This document shows positions 10,081 through 20,231 of a DNA stretch of 64,000 nt, piece after piece. The DNA is from Hanleya hanleyi (taxonomy: Eukaryota > Mollusca > Polyplacophora > Lepidopleurida > Hanleyidae). The notes under the pieces were generated by a model. It did not search any database and was not told the origin of the DNA. It saw nothing but the letters and a program-made list of their open reading frames with translations. Location: the NCBI GenBank assembly GCA_036873755.1, contig JAVTVY010025399.1:46558-110557 (forward strand), read 5' to 3'. The first letter of the stretch is position 1. Every line of letters begins with the position of its first letter. The position numbers and the translations under genes were made by a program.

Positions 10081-10618
10081 TGTGTAGGGCCAGAAACTGC
10101 AACTATGTGTATAGTTTATGTGGAGTACGACGTAGCCTCATTTATATTTTTCTATATTTGTGTATAGCCGTATTCAGAAAAGGTTTTATCTCCATTGTTT
10201 CACAGTAGACACATTGGTGCTGGAAACATATCATGATTAAGTAAGTCCCTCCCAATTAGTTATTCCAGAATATTTAATATATAATGTATATTATAAAATG
10301 GGCTATCAGTTGAAACAGATTTCCATCAATAAAAGTTGTTCAATCAACCATTTTGTAATATTTTATCAATCTCATTAGATCATTGAAGTGAACCCGAGGC
10401 AGATGTTGACTGCTTAACGGTACCTCCAATCATGTCATTAGCAAAATATAAAAAAAACAATCCTGTGATTCAAGGGGAGATAATACCCTTTCCAAAAAGG
10501 GCAAAAGTGGGTGCAAATATTGGTGTGTGCCAGATGTGGACAACGTTTCCCCGTAACTGGAGACAAGAAGTTGTTACTTTTTTCTGTCAGTGTATTCAAT
10601 ACAGTGTATGACTGCATG
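10081..10618. other. AT-rich flank of the BEL element, nothing recognised
   Basis: No supported gene. A short plus-strand frame at about 10,500-10,623 with LVCARCGQRFPV (one CxxC pair) runs into the BEL element, but I have no evidence that it is coding. Confidence 0.35.
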
Positions 10619-10623
10619 AATAG

Positions 10624-11503
10624 TGTATTAACCAAGTTAACACGTATATGCTGTGTCTTCAGACAGGAGGTTTTAATAAAGATTTCTCTCCATTTCAGTT
10701 TCAGTATTACAGCTCTTTTTGTTATAGTTCATTATCGTCGACTGAACACCGAATACAATCTCCAGACTGTTTACAGTTTTACTGTCACAGATTGACTGAA
10801 ATATAAACAAATAAAGTCTTTTGAAGATTGGTACTTTCGGTGAACACAAACAACTATTAATTATCGTCAATTCATTTACAGAAATTTAAATAGCACCAAA
10901 AAAGCATACAGAACTGACAACTCTGTTACCTTACAACTCCTAATAAATGTAACTTATGTGACGCAGCAAATTATCAATTTCGGCGAGCAAAACCAGTTAA
11001 TTGTTACCGAATAACAATTAGAACAACACAGTACTTCATCAAAGAATATCTTATAGCTTTGTTACTGCTGAAAATCTAACAATAGTATTTTTATAACGAC
11101 ATGTACACGGGTAGGAAGTTTACGGTAATGGCGGGTATATTCAAAGCTCACATCTGGGTGACACAAACGTTGCAGAGATAATCGCTTTAGTTCACAAGTT
11201 TAACACGCCCAATGCACTCATTTAGCGGCACGAATGAAATAAGTATGATTCAAGTTACAGCAAAATACAACGTACCGTTTTATAGACCTTGGTACACATC
11301 ACAATATGCAGCATTTTCTGCGACGTTCTTTCGAACAGTCAGGTCGCCATTTCACCTGTCTTGTACGGGGCCGAGCGCCTCCTACCTAAGGCCAACACAT
11401 TACTCTCCCTTAGACCGTGTACTTTCACTATAGACACGTCCAAATACCGTAGTTATTACAATACAACACTCAATTCTAGAGGACTTATGATTTGGCCGTT
11501 ACA
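10624..11503 (-). repeat. BEL element 3' LTR
   Basis: Downstream LTR of the minus-strand element. 880 bp, same length as its partner, with ends TG...CA on the element strand. The word TTTTAATAAAGATTT at about 10,670 is on the opposite strand to the element, so it is not its poly(A) signal. Confidence 0.93.
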
Positions 11504-11637
11504 TACCGGCCTCCTAATTATGGAATCAAACGACATAATTACACCACTGATGCTTTAAAGGTCAAATAATAACACGCAAACACGCGACGAAGGTTTTGGT
11601 AACACGAAATCATGCATATCATTGTGGATATGCCTGA

Positions 11638-14600
11638 TTAATTACTGTCAGCCTCAAGAATGAGACAAAGTTTAGCAACAGGACGTTGCAAAACCGACGA
11701 CTTAGTTTTTAGCTTTGCTGACCGCACAAGGCCACGCCTGTCTTTCATAACTTCTAAGACTTTACCCAGAGACCAAGAGCTTCTGGGACTGTTGTCCACC
11801 AAAAGGACAACATCACCAACCGCAAGGTTACGTCGCGGGTAAAACCACTTCTGTCTTTGTTGGAGCAGTGGTAAATACTCCCGCACCCACCTTTTCCAAA
11901 AGGTGTCCGCCAAGAACTGCACTTGTCTCCAGCGCCTACGAGCGTAATTGTCAGACTTTTCATAAAGTCCTGGTGGTAACTGTTCTCCGGAACGAAGAAG
12001 CAAGAGATGATTGGGCGTTAAGGCATCCAAGTCATCGGGACTGTCAGGAACTCTAGTGATAGGTCTTCCATTTAATATAGCTTCGACTTCGCACATCAAT
12101 GTGTGAAATGCTTCATCACCCAGCCGTATCGTCTGCTCCCTTAAAAGAGAATAGAGGACCTTTCGTACGGAACGGACCAGCCGCTCCCAGACACCCCCGA
12201 AATGTGATGCGGTGGGAGGGTTGAACTCCCAGCAGATATTCTTCTGCAGAAGGGTATCGTGAATCTTGTCAACATTCCACCGCAAGATTTCCTCTCTCAG
12301 TTCTCGTTCGGACCCCACTAAATTGGTCCCATTGTCAGAACGAATCAACTTTACAGGGCCACGGCGTGCGATGAAACGCCTTATCGCGTTGATACATGAA
12401 TCGGTGTCAAGACTGTGAGCAACTTCAATATGCACGGCACGGATAGCCAAACATGTGAACAAGACGCCGTATCTCTTTACAATAGTTCGCCCGCGTTTAA
12501 GTTCGAAGGGGCCAAAATAATCTACGCCCACTCTAGTAAATGGAGCCTCTTCCGTGATCAGACGGTCAGCAGGAAAGTCTGCCATTTTTTGCTCACTCGT
12601 AGGACCTTGATATCTTCTGCACGTCACACACTTAGACATAATCCTCTTAATTGTAGAATTGGCTCCCAATATCCAATACCTCTGCTGGACTGCGGCAAGA
12701 ATAGCATTTCGGCCAAGATGTCCAACAGATTTGTGAGTTTCTTCGATAATCATCCTTGATATAGGCGACCCTTTAGGCAGGATAATCGGGTGCTTGGCAT
12801 CAAAGGGTATGCTTGCTCTTGCAAGGCGTCCGCCAACCCGAATCACTCCATCGATCAACTTCGGGTCGAGTTTTCGAAGAGGCGAGGACTTCTTCACACT
12901 GCACTGTTCATCCAGTGTTTTAAAGTCGTCGGCAAAATGTCGTCCTTGAACATGACTCACAAGCACTATCTCTGCTGCATGCAGGATCTCAACTGTGAGA
13001 GACGACGACTTTAACCGTTCTGTGTCCTTACTCACTTTGTGCGTCTTGCTCTTCTTTACGTCTCTGGTGAGGTGACCTTTCTTTGTCATATCAGATTCTT
13101 TACAAATTTTCCTCTGAGCACCGGTACGGCGTCGTAGATTGCGACAGACGACTATCATCCATCCGACGGCTTTTCGGAGTCGCGTCCAGTCCGAGTAATG
13201 TTGAATCAGTCTCTCTATAGGGTGAAGGGTTGTTACAAGAGCAGCACTGGTTACCTTTTTGACTTCAATGTCATCATCCTTGAGAGCTTCCCAGTCTGAT
13301 GGTTGGGCAGGCCAGTTCTCTTCAGGTTCCCACAAGAAGTCTGGGCCACTGAACCACTGCCTTGTCGACAGGAACTTCATCATGGGCAACCCCCTTGAGG
13401 CATGATCAGCAGGATTGGATGTAGTAGGGACATATCGCCACTGTTTAACATCTGATGCCTCTCTGATAACGGCCACTCTGTTCGCCACAAATGTGTGAAA
13501 CCGACTACTTTCATTTGCAATGTATCTCATTGTTGTCATGCTGTCAGTCCAGTAATAAACACCCCCAACTTGGTAGTCCAACTCATCTAGGATCGCTTTA
13601 CTAAGACGCACTGCAATGGTAACGGCTGTAAGTTCAAGACGCGGAATTGTCATTCTCTTCAGGGGAGCCACCCTGGCTTTCCCTTGGAGAAAGGAGCAAC
13701 ATACTCGTCCAGTGTCGTCTGTTAAGCGCAGATATGATACCATCCCATATCCTTGGTTGCTGGCATCAGCGAAAGTGTGAAGCTGGCAAGATACAACTTC
13801 GCCGAAACTCATCAACTTGAAACAGCGCTGAAGCTTGACCGTTTCAACTTTCTGAAGGTCATGTAGCCATTGTTGCCATTTGACCAATGTGTTGCCTGTT
13901 ACCTCGTCGTCCCATCCAACATTGTTTCGGCACAAATACTGGAGAATCCCTTTGGCAACTAAAACGAAAGGGGCAGCGAAGCCAAGAGGGTCGTACACTG
14001 AACTTACCATCGATAAGATTCCTCTTCGTGTCGGTGGCAAGATTGGGAGCTTGATCTTGAAACCTAATGTGTCTGATTGCACGAACCAAAACACACCAAG
14101 AGCCCTTTCTGTGGGAAGTTCTTCAGTTTCCAAATTAAGCTCTTTTGTTTCCTTTTGCCGTTCTTCTACAGGAATACATTCCAACACGGAACGACTGTTC
14201 GACATCCACTTAGTTAAGTGAAAGCCACCTTCAGCACACAATGATGTTGTAGTACAAATGAGTGTAAGAGCGTCTTCCTCTGTAGATTTTGACGCTAAGC
14301 AGTCGTCGACATAGAAGTTCCTGTGGACGACGCTTTGTGCTGATGTATACTTGTTCGAGTTGTCATCTGCTGTTCTTCTTAAGGCGAAGCTCGCACAGCT
14401 CGGAGACGAAACCGCACCGAATAGGTGGACCAGCATGCGGCATACAACTGGCTCATGATTTAAGTCTCCCTCCGGCCACCACAGAAACCGCAGACAGTCG
14501 CAGTCTTTCTTAGGCACTCTTACCTGATAATACATGGACTCTATGTCAGCCATAACTGCGATCTGTTCCTGGCGGAATCTGAGCAAGACACCTATAAGGC

Positions 14601-17600
14601 TGTTTGTCAGATTAGGACCCTGGAGAAGAACTTGATTTAGTGACACTCCTGCAAAGGTTGCGGCACAGTCAAAAACGACGCGTATCTTACCAGGCTTCTT
14701 TGGATGGTACACCCCATGGTGTGGGATGTACCAAACCCGGCCAGCTTGTCCAATGAGGTCCTGGGGAGGAATCTGTTCGGCGTAACCGTGATTGAAGATC
14801 TTCGCCATGAAGTCTTTGTAGTCTGCGTGAAACTCAGGATTTTTCTTCAGCTTGTTTCCAAGACTAGCTAGGCGTCGTTCAGCTTGAGTTTTGTTGTTAG
14901 GAAGTGTGACGTCCTTGTTCCTGAATGGCAGATCAATGTAGTAGTGGCCTTCATACATCTCAATAGTACTGTCAACTTGTTTCATAAACCGCTTGTCCTC
15001 TTGCGAATACTCCTTCTCATCATCTATGATTCTCTCTGGAAAATCCAGATTGATAGAGTTTCGCACGAGCTTATCGAGGTACTTGAGCTCTTCAATTTCT
15101 TTTAAAGCTGAAACCTCGATTCTGTTGACAGAAAATGATCTAGAGTCTTCACTAGATGCCGGAAGATTTCGAATAACGCCCCACACTACCCAGCCAAGAA
15201 GGGTTTTGGTAGCATGAGGGCTACCTCTGGGGCCTGTACACACTTTGGAAGGGCTGTATGCATCGGGTACATTATTTCCAATTAACAGGTCAACCGGAGC
15301 ATCGATTTGAGGTAAATCAATATTATGAAGATGGGGCCAGTGAGCAATGTCATCTGGCTTGGGTATGTGAACCTGGCTGACTGGCATTTTCTCCTTGGTG
15401 TATGCTGTAGGTAAGTCAACCGTGTTTTCCAACTGCAAATCACACACCTGTAGTCCTTTCACTGCAGTAGTGCGCATAGTGTATGGCGCTCCCATTGTCT
15501 CCAAAGTCATGCTCAGGTGTCGTCCTGAGGAGCCGAGTTGACGTGCAAGTCTGTCTGTGCAAAATGTAATACTACTCCCTGGATCCAAGAAGGCATAGGT
15601 TTTAATAGTTTTCAAACCGTTCTTCAGTTTAACATGCACAGGGATAATAGCCATTGTAGTGTATTCGTTATCACCGGCCTCCGCATGACTACATACCGCC
15701 TTTAAAGAAGTTTTGTCATCCGACACTTCTTCCGCCACGTTGGAAGATGGTGTAACATCTTTCTTCGACGATGCCTTCTCATCGTCATGAAGCGAAGTAG
15801 GGTGGCGCCCGTTACACTTAGAACATGTCGAGCGGTTATGACATTGCCTAATTGTGTGGGCACGACGCATGCACCCAAAACAGAGACCTTTGGATTTCAA
15901 GAAATCCACTCTGGCGGCATACGGTAATGATGACAGCTGCCAACATACAGTGATGTCGTGTTGTTTGTTGCAGTATGTACAACAAGTCTTGCTTTTAGGC
16001 TGTTTCTCAGATGGAGTAGCTTCCCCTTGATTATCTAGCCCGGAAGCATTGTTGGATTCACTTACTTTAGTCGCGAAAGCCCCTTTGAATTTCTTTTGGT
16101 CTGATGTAGCTCGAGGCTTCAGTGAGGCACCCGTACGGCTCTTATGTTCAAAATTAAGAGCCTCTCTGCCATATAGAGGGTCAGTGGCCTTTTTGGCCTC
16201 ATCTTTGACAAACTTCACTAAGTGGTGAAATGTCAAGATTTCTTCATTTTGTTTGGTCTTTTGCACCACATTCCTCCATCGGTCATGGAAGTAGAATGGA
16301 AGCTTCCCGACGAGCTTCTTCATATTTTCTGAATATTCAATCACCTTAAGGGCTTCAATGCTTGCGACAGCATTTTCACATTCTATTAAGAAGAGTGAAA
16401 ATTCATCCAATGTTTTGGTGTCGTCTGGTTTGATAATAGGCCATTCAAGCGCCTTTTTAATAAATGCGCTAGCAATAACCTGGCTGTCGCCATAACGGTC
16501 TTCAAGTTCGCGAATAGCAGCAGGGAACCCTTGTGCGGCGTCAAGATGGCTGAAACCTGAGACCACTTTATTGGCCTCACCGACTGTGAACTGCTCAAGG
16601 TAGTTCATTTTTTCATCGTCGCTTTCGGTATTTACAACGACCTTTGCGTGAAACTGGCGAATGAATTTTCGGAACTCCATTGGACTTCCACCAAACTTTT
16701 TGATTTCGAAAGTTGGCTTTCGAAGATACCGAACAACTGACGATGTAACATCAGTAGGAACAGTGGCAGTAGTATCGCCGGGCAGTGCAGGGTAGGGAAG
16801 AGGACGCAAAGCATCAGTGATGTGGGCATTCATACCTACCTGTTCATCTGTGTGACCTGTTTGACCCCTACCAGACATATATACATTGGAGTAAGGTTTA
16901 CTGTTACCATAGTTATCAAATCCTGCGGTAACTTCATTAACATTCCTACTTCTTTGGTCCGGTACATTGTAACCAATACTACCATTGCCTTGATAGGGAA
17001 CAAAGGGAATTTCATTAGGGTTTAATACAAACCGATTTTGACCAGTATATGAACTAGGTTCAACTTTACCAGCTCTGGTGTTTACACCACTATGACTACG
17101 GGTAGGCACATTTGTGATGACCTCTGACTGTTCAAACTTTTCAAGAATTGTACTCTTAGCATTTGATATAGCTATTTCAGTGTTTATTGATAGTTCTTCC
17201 TCTTGAAGTCTCAAATTAAGTTTAGCAAGCTCTAACTGCCTCTTTTGTTTAAGAGCTTTCATCTGTTCAGATAGTTCAGCCTTTCTTTGCTCTTCCTTCA
17301 TCCGCGCTGATGAAATGGAGCTTAATTTAGAACCAGAGCGACTTACATTGGAAGATTTAGCCTTAAATTTGTCCTTTTTGCCTGTCTGTGAGACACTGTC
17401 TCTCTCTGATATAGATTCAGGCTTTTGTGCAGAAAACCAGTTCTCCATGGACACTTTGAAATTCTTGATGAAGATGTCTCTTGGCTCATGGCTTATCTCT
17501 AGATACTCTGCTATGTCATCTTCACCCAGCAACATACAATAGTCACTGTGAAATGTTAAGAAAGTTTCATACACATCCATCCAATCAGAATAAAGGCCCT

Positions 17601-17823
17601 GCACTTCGCTGACACCAACCTTTTCTGCAATCAATTGGTTTATTTCTTCTGAGCTAGCCTTCAGTCTTCTAAACAAGTTTGTCACTTGTTTCTGTTTCAC
17701 ATCAGACTGGTAGGACAAGCCTTTCTCTGTCTGTTTCCTGATTCTAGCTCCAGGAATCTCATAGTCAGACTCAGTGGGTGGCTTGTTCGCTTCTTGTTCC
17801 GTACCTGCAACCTGGGACTGCAT
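11638..17823 (-). CDS. BEL/Pao gag-pol polyprotein
   Basis: An open frame of 2,061 residues from ATG at 17,823, the first ATG in the frame, only about 60 nt after the 5' LTR. An in-frame TTG lies further upstream. Order of parts with approximate residues: charged coiled coil 175-220; DUF1759-like gag region 375-560; Cys-rich knuckles about 615-680 (CCTYCNKQHDITVC, CFGCMRRAHTIRQC, CSKCNGRH); aspartic protease with FLDPGSS near 745; reverse transcriptase about 1000-1230 with NFYVDDCLAS; Pao-type RNase H with HTFADASNQGYGM; integrase zinc domain (HKSVGHLGRN, CVTCRRYQG); integrase core with VGVDYFGPF, IRSDNGTN and GVWERLVRS (D, D, E); and a C-terminal DUF5641 region. It lets the element copy itself through RNA and insert the cDNA. 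All catalytic motifs seen are intact, so the copy could be active. No separate env frame is seen. Confidence 0.95.
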   Translation of the reverse strand: MQSQVAGTEQEANKPPTESDYEIPGARIRKQTEKGLSYQSDVKQKQVTNLFRRLKASSEEINQLIAEKVGVSEVQGLYSDWMDVYETFLTFHSDYCMLLGEDDIAEYLEISHEPRDIFIKNFKVSMENWFSAQKPESISERDSVSQTGKKDKFKAKSSNVSRSGSKLSSISSARMKEEQRKAELSEQMKALKQKRQLELAKLNLRLQEEELSINTEIAISNAKSTILEKFEQSEVITNVPTRSHSGVNTRAGKVEPSSYTGQNRFVLNPNEIPFVPYQGNGSIGYNVPDQRSRNVNEVTAGFDNYGNSKPYSNVYMSGRGQTGHTDEQVGMNAHITDALRPLPYPALPGDTTATVPTDVTSSVVRYLRKPTFEIKKFGGSPMEFRKFIRQFHAKVVVNTESDDEKMNYLEQFTVGEANKVVSGFSHLDAAQGFPAAIRELEDRYGDSQVIASAFIKKALEWPIIKPDDTKTLDEFSLFLIECENAVASIEALKVIEYSENMKKLVGKLPFYFHDRWRNVVQKTKQNEEILTFHHLVKFVKDEAKKATDPLYGREALNFEHKSRTGASLKPRATSDQKKFKGAFATKVSESNNASGLDNQGEATPSEKQPKSKTCCTYCNKQHDITVCWQLSSLPYAARVDFLKSKGLCFGCMRRAHTIRQCHNRSTCSKCNGRHPTSLHDDEKASSKKDVTPSSNVAEEVSDDKTSLKAVCSHAEAGDNEYTTMAIIPVHVKLKNGLKTIKTYAFLDPGSSITFCTDRLARQLGSSGRHLSMTLETMGAPYTMRTTAVKGLQVCDLQLENTVDLPTAYTKEKMPVSQVHIPKPDDIAHWPHLHNIDLPQIDAPVDLLIGNNVPDAYSPSKVCTGPRGSPHATKTLLGWVVWGVIRNLPASSEDSRSFSVNRIEVSALKEIEELKYLDKLVRNSINLDFPERIIDDEKEYSQEDKRFMKQVDSTIEMYEGHYYIDLPFRNKDVTLPNNKTQAERRLASLGNKLKKNPEFHADYKDFMAKIFNHGYAEQIPPQDLIGQAGRVWYIPHHGVYHPKKPGKIRVVFDCAATFAGVSLNQVLLQGPNLTNSLIGVLLRFRQEQIAVMADIESMYYQVRVPKKDCDCLRFLWWPEGDLNHEPVVCRMLVHLFGAVSSPSCASFALRRTADDNSNKYTSAQSVVHRNFYVDDCLASKSTEEDALTLICTTTSLCAEGGFHLTKWMSNSRSVLECIPVEERQKETKELNLETEELPTERALGVFWFVQSDTLGFKIKLPILPPTRRGILSMVSSVYDPLGFAAPFVLVAKGILQYLCRNNVGWDDEVTGNTLVKWQQWLHDLQKVETVKLQRCFKLMSFGEVVSCQLHTFADASNQGYGMVSYLRLTDDTGRVCCSFLQGKARVAPLKRMTIPRLELTAVTIAVRLSKAILDELDYQVGGVYYWTDSMTTMRYIANESSRFHTFVANRVAVIREASDVKQWRYVPTTSNPADHASRGLPMMKFLSTRQWFSGPDFLWEPEENWPAQPSDWEALKDDDIEVKKVTSAALVTTLHPIERLIQHYSDWTRLRKAVGWMIVVCRNLRRRTGAQRKICKESDMTKKGHLTRDVKKSKTHKVSKDTERLKSSSLTVEILHAAEIVLVSHVQGRHFADDFKTLDEQCSVKKSSPLRKLDPKLIDGVIRVGGRLARASIPFDAKHPIILPKGSPISRMIIEETHKSVGHLGRNAILAAVQQRYWILGANSTIKRIMSKCVTCRRYQGPTSEQKMADFPADRLITEEAPFTRVGVDYFGPFELKRGRTIVKRYGVLFTCLAIRAVHIEVAHSLDTDSCINAIRRFIARRGPVKLIRSDNGTNLVGSERELREEILRWNVDKIHDTLLQKNICWEFNPPTASHFGGVWERLVRSVRKVLYSLLREQTIRLGDEAFHTLMCEVEAILNGRPITRVPDSPDDLDALTPNHLLLLRSGEQLPPGLYEKSDNYARRRWRQVQFLADTFWKRWVREYLPLLQQRQKWFYPRRNLAVGDVVLLVDNSPRSSWSLGKVLEVMKDRRGLVRSAKLKTKSSVLQRPVAKLCLILEADSN

Positions 17824-17884
17824 GTTGTCTTTTGTTTCAGGAAATCCCTTCTTCAATCCACGTTTATCGTAAAAACGTCAATGA

Positions 17885-18764
17885 TGTATTAACCAAGTTA
17901 ACACGTATATGCTGTGTCTTCAGACAGGAGGTTTTAATAAAGATTTCTCTCCATTTCAGTTTCAGTATTACAGCTCTTTTTGTTATAGTTCATTATCGTC
18001 GACTGAACACCGAATGCAATCTCCAGACTGTTTACAGTTTTACTGTCACAGATTGACTGAAATATAAACAAATAAAGTCTTTTGAAGATTGGTACTTTCG
18101 GTGAACACAAACAACTATTAATTATCGTCAATTCATTTACAGAAATTTAAATAGCACCAAAAAAGCATACAGAACTGACAACTCTGTTACCTTACAACTC
18201 CTAATAAATGTAACTTATGTGACGCAGCAAATTATCAATTTCGGCGAGCAAAACCAGTTAATTGTTACCGAATAACAATTAGAACAACACAGTACTTCAT
18301 CAAAGAATATCTTATAGCTTCGTTACTGCTGAAAATCTAACAATAGTATTTTTATAACGACATGTACACGGGTAGGAAGTTTACGGTAATGGCGGGTATA
18401 TTCAAAGCTCACATCTGGGTGACACAAACGTTGCAGAGATAATCGCTTTAGTTCACAAGTTTAACACGCCCAATGCACTCATTTAGCGGCACGAATGAAA
18501 TAAGTATGATTCAAGTTACAGCAAAATACAACGTACCGTTTTATAGACCTTGGTACACATCACAATATGCAGCATTTTCTGCGACGTTCTTTCGAACAGT
18601 CAGGTCGCCATTTCACCTGTCTTGTACGGGGCCGAGCGCCTCCTACCTAAGGCCAACACATTACTCTCCCTTAGACCGTGTACTTTCACTATAGACACGT
18701 CCAAATACCGTAGTTATTACAATACAACACTCAATTCTAGAGGACTTATGATTTGGCCGTTACA
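17885..18764 (-). repeat. BEL element 5' LTR
   Basis: Upstream LTR on the element strand. It should hold the promoter for the polyprotein. 880 bp, two differences from the 3' LTR. Followed on the right by the AATAG duplication. Confidence 0.93.
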
Positions 18765-18769
18765 AATAG

Positions 18770-20110
18770 AATTGAGCAAGCTTTCCTCTTCTCATTGACA
18801 TTTTGTCGCTAAAAGTGGTTATTGGTATTCATATTCAATGAACAAATATCGACCAACAGACTCCACTTAAATGATCACATTATTTGATTTTAGCTCTCTA
18901 AAATATTTTACAGACATTCAGCTGTAATTGTTTAATATTGTTCAAGGCAGAGGCTCCAGATTTTAAGTTGAAAGCTCCACCTTCTGTGATATAATTATTG
19001 TACACTGAGGATGAACCGATTCAGGAAAAAAGAATTAAAAAGTGAACAATTAAACACTGATTTCTGATGTATCTATCATTTCCTCCTTTAATAACAAATT
19101 ACCTGTATACATAACAAAATTTTAGAGAGAAATGACTGTGAAAGCTGGATCTACACCAGTGCCTAGTTTCCATCCTCTATGGAAGGTTTCACTTGAACTG
19201 AAATTCTACAAGTCAACACCTGATATTTTATGGTCATACAGTAAATTCAAAGTACAAGTTTGCAGATACCGTTGTTTCAAAATACATGTATACACAGTAT
19301 CATTAAAATCGACTTCATAGATTCTGCACCACTAGTTGTTCCACATTATTGAACTGAAGTTGATGGACAAAACATTTAACTCTACTCCACAGTGTATGTC
19401 GTTCACTGTCACATTATATTGAGGTCTTCATAACAGCAGTATACATATGCAATTAATTTGGTACAGCTATAATTTGAAGGATGTAGTAATGGTCATTTTA
19501 TACCGAAACTCACTTGATTATCAGAGTGCACCGAGAGCCACAGCTTACATGTACATGTATATGAGGAATTGGTTATCAAATTGATTCAACTTCAAAACCC
19601 CTTATTACTAGACAATCACAGCGACCAGTGTCTTGACATCAGAAAAATTCTTTGTGTGCGAAGATAATACCGTCAATTTTTATATTCACTTCAAAATACA
19701 TGTACACAAATGTGTTACTGGTATTGAAAACTAAATATGAACCTTAAATAGTGCTGACATGGGGGATGTTCAATTTGTATAAATCTGGAGATAAGATTCA
19801 TCAAAATGTGCCCCCATATGGTGCTCCCTGGCCTATTTCATATTTTCCTATAACAAAAATGAAGCAAAACCATTCTTGGTAGTTTCAAATAATCTGACAT
19901 CCCGATACAGTGGGCACCATTTAATTTGGTTTTAGGTGTCCTATTATCTACAAGAGAAAATCCTCCCTACACTGGTCTGAATACACCAGAATCTGCCAAG
20001 GGGCATATTTTGTTCCATTATATCTTCATCGCAAAAATTTTGAGAGGTTTATGTAAACAGTTTAAAAGAAAAATCTGATTTCGCAGGTTTTGAAATAGAA
20101 AAACAATATG
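18770..20110. other. AT-rich intergenic sequence
   Basis: No coding frame of note and no repeat that recurs in the window. It joins the BEL insertion to the 3' side of the RecQ-like gene. Confidence 0.4.
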
Positions 20111-20181
20111 CAGGCATTCTGATTTGAGGTGAGTGGTCTAGCGTAAATCATAGGACGGCTCGCCTCAAATCAGAGTGCCTG
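20111..20181. repeat. Near-perfect hairpin, 23-bp arms
   Basis: CAGGCATTCTGATTTGAGGT plus GAG at 20,111-20,133 pairs with 20,159-20,181, with two mismatches and a 25-bp loop. It lies about 50 bp beyond the stop of the RecQ-like gene. It may be a tiny fold-back element or a 3'-end structure. Confidence 0.7.
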
Positions 20182-20231
20182 AATATGATTTTTACCATCA
20201 CACAAATGAGATTTTCCATATCAATGTCATA

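Larger units (their letters stand above)
10624..18764 (-). mobile_element. Complete BEL/Pao LTR retrotransposon
   Basis: The element is 8,141 bp and lies on the minus strand. Two 880-bp direct LTRs (10,624-11,503 and 17,885-18,764) bound it. They are flanked by the 5-bp target duplication AATAG (10,619-10,623 and 18,765-18,769). Seen on the element strand each LTR runs from TGTAACGG to TTAATACA, with the usual TG...CA ends. By eye the two LTRs differ at only two bases (A/G at 10,754 against 18,015, T/C at 11,060 against 18,321), so insertion is recent. A purine-rich stretch with AGGAGG lies just before the 3' LTR (about 11,510) and may be the polypurine tract. I could not assign the primer-binding site with confidence. 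Confidence 0.95.

Noticed and set aside
11638..17823. BEL polyprotein starting at an upstream TTG (17,856)
   Set aside because: TTG is not expected to start translation here; the first ATG in frame is at 17,823.
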